From JBMOPD01 sp049323615 (lineage in GTDB: Bacteria > Bacillota > Desulfotomaculia > Desulfotomaculales > Desulfocucumaceae): DNA of 64,000 nt. The stretch is taken from assembly GCA_049323615.1 (NCBI GenBank), contig JBMOPD010000026.1:1-64000 (forward strand), read 5' to 3'. Position numbers and translations under genes: made by a program. Each line of letters starts with the position of its first letter. Position 1 is the first letter of the stretch. Under the pieces are notes generated by a model, which ran no database searches, was not told the DNA's origin, and worked only from the letters and a program-made list of their open reading frames with translations. This document shows positions 1-8,054 of this stretch, one piece after another.

Positions 1-128
1 TACTTTACCAATTACCTAAAACTGAGCGGTGTTCCTCTTTTTTTGCTAAAAATTTTACAGATTTTTCGGCATTTCAGCCCTTGTGTTCACTGGTTTTTGG
101 GTTTCTACTTACCGGATATAAGTTAAAA

Positions 129-296
129 TAGGTCGGGGGGTGGGACGGAAGAAAAACGGCTTAAGCGCAGCCGAAAAGCGAGTTTCAGGGAAATTTGCAC
201 CCAGTGGCGGAGACCGGAGAGTTTTGGCGAAGAGAAAAATTTTTCCCCGACCTAGGATGGGGCAGCTCGCAAGAGCGCGCCCCATTTAAATTTTTT
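129..296 (+). ncRNA. candidate structured RNA with its own terminator
   Basis: Bases 129-138 (TAGGTCGGGG) are perfectly complementary to 245-254 (CCCCGACCTA), closing a roughly 125-nt fold. An internal hairpin lies at 158-174 (CGGCT...AGCCG). Immediately downstream, 257-263 (ATGGGGC) pairs with 279-285 (GCCCCAT), followed by a T-rich run to 296, which looks like an intrinsic terminator. This could be a small RNA or a riboswitch-type leader ending in a terminator. I compared it by eye with T-box, cobalamin, SAM, lysine, glycine, 6S and SRP RNA motifs and recognised none. The region has no convincing ORF. Confidence 0.4.
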
Positions 297-322
297 ACAT
301 TAAATTCTTATGTTTAAATATA

Positions 323-370
323 CAGACATTTCAGAAGGATTTAAAAAAAATACGTTGAATAATGAAACGT
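323..370 (+). promoter_or_regulatory. duplicated upstream element, copy A (before first livJ)
   Basis: This stretch shares CAGACA, an AG-AGGA/poly-A block and GTTGAAT-ATGAAACGT with 1801-1852 upstream of the second livJ. Both copies lie about 100-150 bp before the start codon. The shared order of blocks suggests a common promoter or operator that was duplicated with the gene. No -10/-35 pair with good spacing was assigned. Confidence 0.4.
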
Positions 371-381
371 TAAATGTTGTG

Positions 382-428
382 CTCCGGACGTGTCGCATTT
401 GAAAAATGCGTGTTCGGAGTTGTTTTTG
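382..428 (+). terminator. terminator-like hairpin in the livJ leader (possible attenuator)
   Basis: A long hairpin pairs CTCCGGACG (382-390) with TGTTCGGAG (411-419), and CGCATTT (394-400) with AAATGCG (404-410). It is followed by TTGTTTTTG. It lies between the duplicated upstream element and the livJ start at 504. Transcription from upstream would have to read through it, so it may attenuate livJ expression. The second livJ has no equivalent hairpin. Confidence 0.5.
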
Positions 429-503
429 CACTAAAGTTCAGGGGGTGAGAAATTACCTAAATAAGAAATTTGTAACCAATTAAAAGAGGGGGTATTTGGG
501 TAA

Positions 504-1682
504 ATGCGTATTAATTCAAAATGGGTAGGGCTTTTGCCGGTGCTTTTACTGGGCGTGGCCCTGGTTGTCACCGGATGCGGCAGTAAGGACACCAAAAAGG
601 AAGGTGAGCAAAAGGCGGCAGCCGACGACAAGACTGTAAAGATAGGTGTCCTGGCTCCGCTGACCGGCGACGTGAAAACCTTTGGCGAGTCCACCATAAA
701 CGGCGCCAAGCTGGCCGTGGAAAATTTCGGCGGCAAGGCCGGAGACTTTAAGGTCGACGTAGTGACGGCGGACGACCGCAACGACCCCACCGAGGCGGTG
801 AACGTGGCCACCAAGCTGATTTCGCAGGATAAGGTTTCCGGTATAGTGGGTTCGGTGACCTCCAAGACCACCATCCCGGTATCCAAGCTGGCCAATGACA
901 GCAAGGTAATCTTAATTTCCGGCACGGCCACTGCCGAGAAGGTCACCGTGGATGAAGGCAAGCGGAAGGAATTCGTCTTCCGGGCCTGCTTCATCGACCC
1001 CTTCCAGGGAAAAGTGGCCGCCAAGTTCGCCCTTGAGAACCTTAAAAAGAAAACCGCCGCCGTCCTCTATGACCAGAGCAACGACTACACCATCGGCCTG
1101 GCCAACAACTTCAAGGATAACTTCACCAAGGGCGGCGGGCAGATTACCGACTTCCTGGCCTACGGCAAGGACGACGTGGACTTCAGCGCCGTACTCACCA
1201 ACATAGCCAAGAAAAACCCGGACATTCTATACCTGCCCGACTACTACCAGAAGGTCAGCCTGATCGGCAAGCAGGCCAGGGAAAAGGGCATCAAGGCGGT
1301 CTTCCTCGGCGGTGACGGCTGGGACTCCTCCGACCTGGACTTCAAAACCATGGAGGGCGGGTATTTCACCAACCACTATTCGGCCGACGATCCCAGCCCG
1401 GAAGTGAAAAAGTTTGTTGAGCAGTACAAGGCCAAGTACGGCAAGACTCCGGACGCCCTGGCGGCCCTGGCCTACGACGCTGCCAGCCTGCTTTTGAACG
1501 CCATCAAGACGGCCAACAGCAAGGACCCGGCGGCCATCCAGAAGGCAATGCAGGGAACCAAGGACTTCCCGAGCATCAGCGGAAAGATATCCTTTGACCA
1601 GAACGGCAACCCCATCAAAGCCGCCACTATTTTACAGATTAAAGACGGCAAGCAGGCCTTTGTGGCCACTGTCGCCCCGTAG
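504..1682 (+). CDS. livJ: branched-chain amino acid ABC transporter substrate-binding lipoprotein (first copy)
   Basis: This is a 392-residue periplasmic-binding-type receptor of the LivJ/Leu-Ile-Val-binding family. The N-terminus has a lipoprotein signal: hydrophobic segment residues 9-22, lipobox VTGC with the lipidated Cys at 25. The mature protein starts its type I binding fold with KIGVLAPLTGDVKTFGES and continues through the DDRNDP and SVTSKTT segments typical of the family. It would capture amino acids at the cell surface and deliver them to LivHM. A GAGGGGG ribosome site precedes the ATG. It is followed by a terminator and then by a highly similar second copy, so it is probably a separate transcript from livHMGF. 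The actual ligand cannot be told from sequence. Confidence 0.93.
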   Translation: MRINSKWVGLLPVLLLGVALVVTGCGSKDTKKEGEQKAAADDKTVKIGVLAPLTGDVKTFGESTINGAKLAVENFGGKAGDFKVDVVTADDRNDPTEAVNVATKLISQDKVSGIVGSVTSKTTIPVSKLANDSKVILISGTATAEKVTVDEGKRKEFVFRACFIDPFQGKVAAKFALENLKKKTAAVLYDQSNDYTIGLANNFKDNFTKGGGQITDFLAYGKDDVDFSAVLTNIAKKNPDILYLPDYYQKVSLIGKQAREKGIKAVFLGGDGWDSSDLDFKTMEGGYFTNHYSADDPSPEVKKFVEQYKAKYGKTPDALAALAYDAASLLLNAIKTANSKDPAAIQKAMQGTKDFPSISGKISFDQNGNPIKAATILQIKDGKQAFVATVAP

Positions 1683-1738
1683 TTAAACGGAGGGACGACG
1701 CATGATCAATCGGGTGGCCGTAAAAAGGCCCGCCCGGC

Positions 1739-1770
1739 AAATGAGGCGCCTTTTCAGGGCGCCTCATTTT
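1739..1770 (+). terminator. intrinsic terminator after first livJ
   Basis: AAATGAGGCGCC (1739-1750) pairs with GGCGCCTCATTT (1758-1769), running into TTTT. It separates the two livJ copies transcriptionally. Confidence 0.8.
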
Positions 1771-1800
1771 GTGCGGGTTGGAATCAAATTAATAGTTTAT

Positions 1801-1852
1801 CAGACAGATTTTTAAGCAGGAATTAAAAAAAAGTTGTTGAATTATGAAACGT
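1801..1852 (+). promoter_or_regulatory. duplicated upstream element, copy B (before second livJ)
   Basis: Counterpart of 323-370: CAGACA at 1801-1806, an AGCAGGA/poly-A block, then GTTGAAT at 1836 and TATGAAACGT ending at 1852. Conservation outside the coding region suggests the duplication included control DNA and that both genes answer to the same signal. Confidence 0.4.
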
Positions 1853-1948
1853 CGGTCTTGTACTTGAAAATGTCGGGGGGAGGTGTAATATTCAATTAAA
1901 TTTTAATAAAGGTTTTTTTATTTATTGACCAAGGAGGTATATTCACAA

Positions 1949-3121
1949 TTGAGTATCAGGACAAAATGGTTCGGGGTTTTACCGGTATTTATTCTGGGCT
2001 TGTCCCTGGTTGCCGCCGGTTGCGGGAGTCAAGGCGGCGATAAGAAGGCCGGCGGAGCCGACGACAAAACTGTAAAAATAGGTGTTATGGCCCCGCTGAC
2101 AGGTGACGTCAAAACCTTTGGCGAGTCCTCTCTGAACGGCGCCAAGCTGGCTGTGGAACAGGTCGGCGGCAAGATCGGCGATTTTAAAATAGATGTTATA
2201 ACCGCCGACGACCGCAACGACGCCACCGAGGCGGTGAACGTGGCCACCAAACTGATTTCACAGGATAAGGTGGCCGGCATTGTCGGGTCGGTAACCTCAA
2301 AGACCACCATCCCGGTCTCCAAGCTGGCCAATGACAGCAAGGTGGTTATCATCACGGGTACGGGCACCAGCCCCAAAGTGACGGTTGATGAAGGAAAAAG
2401 GAAGGACTTTGCCTTCCGGGCCTGCTTCATAGACCCCTTCCAGGGCAAGGTGGCCGCCAAGTTCGCACTTGAGAACCTGAAGAAGAAAACTGCCGCTGTT
2501 CTTTACGACCAGAGCAACGACTACACCATCGGCCTGGCGAACAACTTCAAGGACAGCTTTACCGCCGGCGGCGGACAGATCACCGATTTCCTGGCCTACG
2601 GCAAGGATGACGTGGACTTCAGCGCCGTACTCACCAACATAGCCAAGAAGAATCCGGACATTCTCTACCTGCCCGACTACTACCAGAAGGTCAGCCTGAT
2701 CGGGAAGCAGGCCAGGGAAAAGGGCATCAAGGCCATCTTCCTCGGTGGGGACGGCTGGGACTCCACCGACCTGGACTACAAGACCATGGAAGGCGGTTAC
2801 TTCACCAACCACTATTCCGCCGACGATCCCAGTCCCCAGGTGAAGAAGTTTGTGGAGCAGTACAAGGCCAAGTACGGTAAAACCCCGGATGCCTTCGCGG
2901 TTCTGACATACGACGCCGCCAGCCTGCTTTTGAACGCCATCAAGACGGCCAACAGCAAGGACCCGGCGGCAATCCAAAAGGCTCTGCAGGGGACCAGTGA
3001 TTTTGAAACAGTTACCGGCGGAAAGGTAACATTTGACAAGGACGGCAATCCCATTAAGCCTGCGGTCATATTGCAGATTAAAGACGGCAGGCAGGTGTAC
3101 GTTGCCACGGTAACCCCGTAG
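1949..3121 (+). CDS. livJ: branched-chain amino acid ABC transporter substrate-binding lipoprotein (second copy)
   Basis: This tandem paralogue of the preceding gene is about 390 residues long and nearly identical over most of the mature domain. Differences concentrate in the signal peptide, the first linker after the Cys and the C-terminus. A TTG start at 1949 is chosen because AAGGAGG lies at 1931-1937. It also places the lipobox Cys (AAGC) at residue 25, exactly as in the first copy. A frame-open TTG at 1925 would put the ribosome site inside the gene. It sits 61 bp before livH and is probably the receptor co-transcribed with the permease genes. The paralogues may differ in ligand preference or expression level. 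Confidence 0.92.
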   Translation: MSIRTKWFGVLPVFILGLSLVAAGCGSQGGDKKAGGADDKTVKIGVMAPLTGDVKTFGESSLNGAKLAVEQVGGKIGDFKIDVITADDRNDATEAVNVATKLISQDKVAGIVGSVTSKTTIPVSKLANDSKVVIITGTGTSPKVTVDEGKRKDFAFRACFIDPFQGKVAAKFALENLKKKTAAVLYDQSNDYTIGLANNFKDSFTAGGGQITDFLAYGKDDVDFSAVLTNIAKKNPDILYLPDYYQKVSLIGKQAREKGIKAIFLGGDGWDSTDLDYKTMEGGYFTNHYSADDPSPQVKKFVEQYKAKYGKTPDAFAVLTYDAASLLLNAIKTANSKDPAAIQKALQGTSDFETVTGGKVTFDKDGNPIKPAVILQIKDGRQVYVATVTP

Positions 3122-3130
3122 TGCTTTTGC

Positions 3131-3155
3131 GCGGGGAGGTTTTGGGCCTCCCCGC
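3131..3155 (+). other. GC-rich hairpin between livJ and livH
   Basis: GCGGGGAGG (3131-3139) pairs with CCTCCCCGC (3147-3155), but no T-run follows. Such a hairpin could stabilise the upstream livJ message and give the receptor higher expression than the permease. This role is inferred. Confidence 0.45.
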
Positions 3156-3182
3156 AGGTATCATTTATCAGGGGGCGGTACA

Positions 3183-4067
3183 TTGGAGAATTTGTTGGAT
3201 CAGATAATAAACGGTTTGCAGTTGGGATTGATGTATGCGTTAATCGCCCTGGGCTATACAATGGTTTATGGGGTGGTTAAGCTCATCAACTTTGCCCACG
3301 GGGACGTTTTCATGGTCGGAGCCTTCGTGGGTTATTTCGGCTTCAGCCAGTGGGGCCTGTCGGTGCCCCTGGCGGTGCTGACTGCCATGGTGGTCTGCTC
3401 GCTGCTGGGTGTAACCATAGAGCGCATAGCCTACCGTCCGCTCAGGTATGCTCCCAAGATAGCTGCTTTGATCAGCGCCCTGGGGGTTTCTCTTTTTCTT
3501 GAGTATTTCAGCAGCCTTAAATTCATGTTCGGGCCCAACTACAGGGTTGTCCAGCGTCCCTTTGAGGAGATCCACTGGAGCCTGGGGGGCTTAACCATCA
3601 CCAATATTCAGGTGATTGTATTTATCACTGTCGTGATAATGCTGACCGCCCTTCAGTACCTGATATACAGAACCAAGGTGGGCATGGCCATGCGCACTGT
3701 TTCGGTGGATCACAACGCCGCCAGGCTGATGGGGGTTAACGTGGATACCACCATATCAATCACCTTTGCCATCGGTTCAGCCTTTGCGGCGGCCGGCGGG
3801 GTGCTCTACGCCATCGCCTACCCGCAGATTCACCCCTTCATGGGCATAATGCCGGGCCTAAAGGCATTTACCGCCGCCGTGCTGGGTGGAATAGGCATTA
3901 TACCGGGAGCGGTGCTGGGGGCCATAATAATGGGCCAGGTGGAGACCCTGACCTCGGCCTTCCTTTCCTCCCAGGCCCGTGACGCCATTGCCTTCGCCAT
4001 ATTGATCCTGGTTCTGCTGATCCGGCCCACGGGTATTCTCGGCCGGACCGAACCTGATAAGGTGTAA
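3183..4067 (+). CDS. livH: branched-chain amino acid ABC transporter permease LivH
   Basis: A 294-residue integral membrane permease with about eight hydrophobic segments. It has the LivH hallmarks GLMYALIALGYTMVYGV near the N-terminus and GLKAFTAAVLGGIG about residue 225. The latter precedes the EAA-like loop that contacts the ATPases. With LivM it forms the membrane channel. The start is TTG at 3183 behind GGGGGCGG. The gene is 14 bp upstream of livM. The nearby tandem receptors and downstream ATPases complete the importer. Confidence 0.93.
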   Translation: MENLLDQIINGLQLGLMYALIALGYTMVYGVVKLINFAHGDVFMVGAFVGYFGFSQWGLSVPLAVLTAMVVCSLLGVTIERIAYRPLRYAPKIAALISALGVSLFLEYFSSLKFMFGPNYRVVQRPFEEIHWSLGGLTITNIQVIVFITVVIMLTALQYLIYRTKVGMAMRTVSVDHNAARLMGVNVDTTISITFAIGSAFAAAGGVLYAIAYPQIHPFMGIMPGLKAFTAAVLGGIGIIPGAVLGAIIMGQVETLTSAFLSSQARDAIAFAILILVLLIRPTGILGRTEPDKV

Positions 4068-4081
4068 GGGAGTGTGAACAA

Positions 4082-5095
4082 ATGTCCGGGACAAATGTGA
4101 AGAAATCAATTTTGCTGCTTGTTGTGACAGTGGCAGTGTACGCCGTTATCAGGTCACTGGAAATGGCCGAGATAATCAACCCGTACTGGCAGAGGGTGCT
4201 GGACCAGGCGCTGATTACCACCATGGGGGCCCTGGGACTGAGTATAATATACGGTTTTACCGGCCAGTTTTCCCTGGGGCACGCCGCCTTTTTCGGCCTG
4301 GGGGCATACGCGGCGGGAGTATTTGACAAAACCCTGGGCCAGGGCAATATACCGGTTTTTTTGGTATCCCTGTTGTTTGGAGCCCTGGTGGCGGGGCTGA
4401 TGGCCTTGATTATCGGCCTGCCGATATTGAGACTGCGGTCCGACTACCTGGGGATTGCCACCCTGGGTTTTGGTATAATCGTCAAGGTGGGAATGGACAA
4501 CTCTTCAAAATTTCTTCCCGTTCTGGGAGGGGCCACCGGCATGTCGGGGACTCCCCAGATAGCCAACTTCGATTGGGTGTTCTGGTTTACCTTCCTGGTG
4601 ATACTGCTGGTCAGGAATTTTGTATTCTCCACCTACGGCAGGGCCTGCACGGCGGTCAGGGAAGATGAGATAGCCGCCGATGTGATGGGCATCAACACCA
4701 CAAAGATAAAGGTGCTGGCCTTTGTGCTGGGCTGTGCGCTGGCCGGCCTGGCCGGGGGCATGTACGCCCACCGCTATCCTTTCCTGCATCCCAGCAGTTT
4801 TGATTTTCTGAAATCCTTTGATTTTCTCCTGGTGGTGGTGTTGGGGGGCCTGGGCAGCATGACCGGAACAATTGTCACTGCCATCGCCTGGGTTTTCCTT
4901 CTGGAGGGGCTAAGATTTGTGCTTGGTGAAACATTTATAGATTTTCGCGGGGTTATTTACGCATTGATTCTTATTGTGGCCATTATTCTAAGGCCCCAGG
5001 GTCTGTTCGGCGGCAAGGAGCTGAAATTCCTTATTCCGCAAATGGGATCGCTGACGGGGAGAAAGGATGGTATCAATGCCGGTTCTCGTACTTGA
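4082..5095 (+). CDS. livM: branched-chain amino acid ABC transporter permease LivM
   Basis: A 337-residue multi-spanning permease. The conserved LivM stretches GLSIIYGFTGQFSLGHAAFF (about residues 44-63) and a late FDFLLVVVLGGLGSMTGT segment are present. It pairs with LivH to form the translocation pore. It starts with ATG after AAGGGAG and its 3' end overlaps the livG start region by about 20-29 bp, consistent with translational coupling. Confidence 0.93.
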   Translation: MSGTNVKKSILLLVVTVAVYAVIRSLEMAEIINPYWQRVLDQALITTMGALGLSIIYGFTGQFSLGHAAFFGLGAYAAGVFDKTLGQGNIPVFLVSLLFGALVAGLMALIIGLPILRLRSDYLGIATLGFGIIVKVGMDNSSKFLPVLGGATGMSGTPQIANFDWVFWFTFLVILLVRNFVFSTYGRACTAVREDEIAADVMGINTTKIKVLAFVLGCALAGLAGGMYAHRYPFLHPSSFDFLKSFDFLLVVVLGGLGSMTGTIVTAIAWVFLLEGLRFVLGETFIDFRGVIYALILIVAIILRPQGLFGGKELKFLIPQMGSLTGRKDGINAGSRT

Positions 5096-5849
5096 GGATA
5101 TTGATAAGAGCTTCGGCGGCCTGAAGGCGGTAAGCAATTTCAACATGACCCTGGAGAAAGGTGAAATAGTCGGCCTGATCGGACCCAACGGGGCGGGGAA
5201 GACCACGGTATTCAACATTATTACCGGGATATACAAGCCCACCGCCGGGAAGATAACCTTCCTGGACCAGGATATTACCGGAATGTCGCCTTACATGGTC
5301 TGCCAGCGGGGCATCGCCAGAACTTTTCAAAACATAAGGCTTTTTAAGGACAATTCTGTTCTTGACAATGTCCGGTCGATATTTCATCCCCGGGCCGGGT
5401 ACGGGCTTTTTGACGCTATTTTTAGAACCCCCAGGTTCAGAAAGAACGAAAGAGAAATAACCGATCAGGCCATGGAGTTGCTGGAGGCCCTGGGGCTGGT
5501 AGACAGGGCCGGCGACAAGGCGGCCAACCTTCCTTACGGGGCCCAGAGAAGGCTTGAGATAGCCCGGGCCCTGGCCGGCAGGCCAAAACTTCTTTTGCTG
5601 GACGAGCCGGCGGCCGGCATGAACCCGGCGGAAGTGGTGAGAATGGTGGACCTGATTAAATACGTTAAAGAAAAATTCGACCTCACCGTGCTTTTGATTG
5701 AGCACCAGATGGGCGTGGTGATGAAGCTCTGTGAGAGACTGGTGGTCATGGATTTCGGTCAGATAATAGCCACCGGGCTGCCGGCTGAAATCCGCAACAA
5801 CCCGGTGGTGCTGGAGGCCTATCTGGGGAAGGGGGCGACGGTGGCGTGA
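5067..5849 (+). CDS. livG: branched-chain amino acid ABC transporter ATPase LivG
   Basis: An ABC ATPase of about 260 residues. Walker A is GPNGAGKT, the signature region is LPYGAQRRLEIARAL in place of the usual LSGGQ, and Walker B is LLLLDEPAAGMNP. The signature and the long insert after Walker A are typical of LivG. Two in-frame ATGs are possible: 5067, or 5076 with GAAAGGA at an ideal distance. The shorter form may be the real one. It overlaps livM upstream and livF downstream (GTGA), so all four permease/ATPase genes are likely coupled. Confidence 0.93.
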   Translation: MVSMPVLVLEDIDKSFGGLKAVSNFNMTLEKGEIVGLIGPNGAGKTTVFNIITGIYKPTAGKITFLDQDITGMSPYMVCQRGIARTFQNIRLFKDNSVLDNVRSIFHPRAGYGLFDAIFRTPRFRKNEREITDQAMELLEALGLVDRAGDKAANLPYGAQRRLEIARALAGRPKLLLLDEPAAGMNPAEVVRMVDLIKYVKEKFDLTVLLIEHQMGVVMKLCERLVVMDFGQIIATGLPAEIRNNPVVLEAYLGKGATVA

Positions 5850-6568
5850 TTGAAGTTAAGGATCTGAACGTCTTTTACGGTTCCATCCATGCCCTGCAGG
5901 GAATTTCCTTTGACGTCAGCGAAGGTGAGATTGTCACCCTGATCGGCGCCAACGGGGCCGGAAAGTCCACCACCTTAAGGTGCATATCGGGGATAGTAAG
6001 GGCTAAATCGGGCGATATTGTCTTCAGGGGCCAGCATATCAATACCGTGGCCGCCCATAAGATTGTCCAGATGGGAATTTCCCACGTGCCCGAGGGGAGG
6101 CAGGTTTTCCCCAACCTGACGGTTACGGAAAACCTGCTGATGGGGGCGTACACCCGGAATGATAAAGCTGGAATAAAAGCCAGCCTGGAAGAGGTTATGG
6201 AAAGGTTCCCCCGGCTGAAGGAAAGGGCCAGGCAGATGGCCGGCACCCTTTCCGGGGGAGAGCAGCAGATGGTGGCCATAGGGCGCGGATTAATGAGCAA
6301 GCCGTTGCTTTTGATCATGGACGAGCCGTCCATGGGGCTTTCACCTGTTTTAGTTGAAGAGATCTTTCAAATCATCAGGAAAATAAACCAGCAGGGAACA
6401 ACGGTGCTGCTGGTGGAGCAAAACGCGTATATGGCGCTGCAGGTTGCGAGCAGGGCCTATGTTCTGGAAACCGGCCGGATTGTTTTCAGCGGCAGCGCGG
6501 CCGAAGTCCAGGCGGACCCGAGGGTACGCAGCGCCTACCTGGGAGAGAGCGAAGAAAAAGTATCATAA
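5846..6568 (+). CDS. livF: branched-chain amino acid ABC transporter ATPase LivF
   Basis: The second ABC ATPase of the importer, 240 residues. Walker A is GANGAGKST, the signature is LSGGEQQMVAIGRGL and Walker B is LLIMDEPSMGLSP, with a switch His replaced by the LVEQN segment common in LivF. It starts with a GTG that overlaps the livG stop by 4 bp. A strong terminator follows, so this is the end of the operon. Confidence 0.94.
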   Translation: MIEVKDLNVFYGSIHALQGISFDVSEGEIVTLIGANGAGKSTTLRCISGIVRAKSGDIVFRGQHINTVAAHKIVQMGISHVPEGRQVFPNLTVTENLLMGAYTRNDKAGIKASLEEVMERFPRLKERARQMAGTLSGGEQQMVAIGRGLMSKPLLLIMDEPSMGLSPVLVEEIFQIIRKINQQGTTVLLVEQNAYMALQVASRAYVLETGRIVFSGSAAEVQADPRVRSAYLGESEEKVS

Positions 6569-6582
6569 AAAAAGTTAGATTT

Positions 6583-6610
6583 AAAGGTCGCCACCGGGGC
6601 GGCCTTTTTT
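6583..6610 (+). terminator. intrinsic terminator of the liv operon
   Basis: AAAGGTCGCC (6583-6592) pairs with GGCGGCCTTT, with a short ACCG loop and a T6 run ending at 6610. Confidence 0.85.
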
Positions 6611-6624
6611 GTCATAATCCCGGC

Positions 6625-6654
6625 TTGACTTGGATAAAATACATCGGTTAAGAT
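6625..6654 (+). promoter_or_regulatory. likely housekeeping promoter of trxB
   Basis: TTGACT (6625-6630) and TAAGAT (6649-6654) are 18 bp apart, or 17 bp using TTAAGA. They lie just after the liv terminator and about 48 bp before the trxB start. Confidence 0.5.
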
Positions 6655-6701
6655 AGAGCGGAAATCGTTGTTTTAAAGACGTAATTAAGAGGTGAACACA
6701 A

Positions 6702-7625
6702 ATGCTGTCAAGGGATTTAGTCATTATTGGCGGCGGTCCTGCCGGACTGGCCGCCGGGATTTACGGGGCCAGGGCGGCGCTCAAAACCGCGCTTTTCGAG
6801 CAGGGAATGCCGGGCGGCCTGGCTGCCAGTACGGAAATCATCGAGAATTACCCCGGATTTGCCGACGGCATCGGCGGTCCCGAACTGGCCCAGAGCATGG
6901 AAGCACAGGCCAGGCGTTTCGGACTGGAAATTAACTATTCCACCGTGGAGGAAATAATTAAAAAGGATGACTATTTTATCCTGAAGACCGACGACGGTGA
7001 ATTCCAGGCCTGGGCCGTGATCATCGCCACCGGCGCGAAACCAAAATTTCTTGAAATTAAGGGGGAAAGGGAGTTTCACGGCAGGGGGGTTTCGTACTGC
7101 GCCACCTGCGACGGGGCCCTGTTCAGGGGAAAGAAACTGGCCGTCATAGGCGGCGGTGATTCGGCGGTGGAGGAAGCGCTGTTTCTGACCAAATTTGCCG
7201 AAAAGGTATCAATAGTACACCGCCGGGGAGAGCTCCGGGCCACCAAGTACTTGCAACAAAAGGCAATGCAGAACGAAAAAATCGATTTTGTCTGGCACAG
7301 CGTCCCGGTGGAGGTAAAGGGGGGCGATGTGGTCAAAAGTATTATCGTAAAAGATGTGCGCACCGGCAAGATGACTGAACTGGAGGTGGAAGGTGTATTC
7401 ATTTACGTGGGGCACAGCCCCAGTTCGGATCTGGTTAAGGGTATGGTGGAACTTGACGGGAAGGGTTACATAATAACCGATGATGAAATGCGCACCGGCA
7501 CCCCCGGCCTTTTTGCGGCCGGAGACATTCGCAAGAAGATACTGCGCCAGGTGGTAACGGCGGTGGCCGACGGGGCTGTAGCCGCTTTTTCAGCCGAGAA
7601 GTACCTGGAGGGGCTCAAGGGCTAA
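6702..7625 (+). CDS. trxB: thioredoxin reductase (FAD/pyridine nucleotide)
   Basis: A 307-residue low-molecular-weight thioredoxin reductase, cytoplasmic. It has an N-terminal FAD motif GGGPAGLAAG, the redox-active CATC at residues 133-136 and a second dinucleotide motif GGGDSAVEEA. HRRGELRA follows, whose arginines usually bind the NADPH phosphate. A C-terminal GDIRKKILRQVVTA FAD-binding segment completes the fold. It would transfer electrons to thioredoxin-type partners; none is encoded nearby. AGAGGTG precedes the ATG. It appears monocistronic. Confidence 0.93.
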   Translation: MLSRDLVIIGGGPAGLAAGIYGARAALKTALFEQGMPGGLAASTEIIENYPGFADGIGGPELAQSMEAQARRFGLEINYSTVEEIIKKDDYFILKTDDGEFQAWAVIIATGAKPKFLEIKGEREFHGRGVSYCATCDGALFRGKKLAVIGGGDSAVEEALFLTKFAEKVSIVHRRGELRATKYLQQKAMQNEKIDFVWHSVPVEVKGGDVVKSIIVKDVRTGKMTELEVEGVFIYVGHSPSSDLVKGMVELDGKGYIITDDEMRTGTPGLFAAGDIRKKILRQVVTAVADGAVAAFSAEKYLEGLKG

Positions 7626-8054
7626 AAAGCCGGGGTCAGGAGACAGGAGGACTGCTGTAAAAAAAAGAGCTGTATCCTTCTGATACAGCGGAGAAAGGGA
7701 GAGGAGATTAGGTTGTTGTCAGCCTGTTAAACATATTATAATAAACGGGTGGGATAAGAGAAAGATTTAATCGGCAAATGGTTGGATTTTTTGTGTAAAT
7801 GGGAATATTACGGATATTCCGGTTTGCAAATGGTAATAAACGGTATTTAAGAGCTGTTAAGACGTGATTTAGGCTGTTGAATAACCGTTTAACAATAGAT
7901 AAAACCATTAAACTATGTATTTATGCAAATCCCGCTCTAATTTGCTAAATTCAGTGAACATTTAGATAAGAATGTGTTACAGGATAGACAGAGAAAGGAA
8001 AATAACATATGATATCGAAAATGTTTTAGAAGAGACTTTAAAATAACAAAGGCG
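7626..8054. other. intergenic region between trxB and meaB
   Basis: A two-unit GTCAGGA/GACAGGA heptamer repeat lies at 7635-7648. A hairpin CTGTATC (7670-7676) with GATACAG (7682-7688) is flanked by an A-run on its left, so it would act as a terminator for minus-strand transcripts. The rest, about 7700-8040, is AT-rich with no supported gene. A 66-codon minus-strand frame at 7708-7908 has no ribosome site or family resemblance. Confidence 0.5.

Noticed and set aside
300..503. T-box or amino acid riboswitch for livJ
   Set aside because: No T-box GGTGG-ACCGCG antiterminator or known aptamer core was found in the leader.
7708..7908. 66-codon minus-strand frame in the trxB-meaB gap
   Set aside because: AT-rich, with no ribosome site or recognisable domain, although a minus-oriented hairpin lies beyond its end.
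8009..8029. Six-codon frame with an AAAGGA site before meaB
   Set aside because: Too short to support as a leader peptide and no attenuator-type stem follows.
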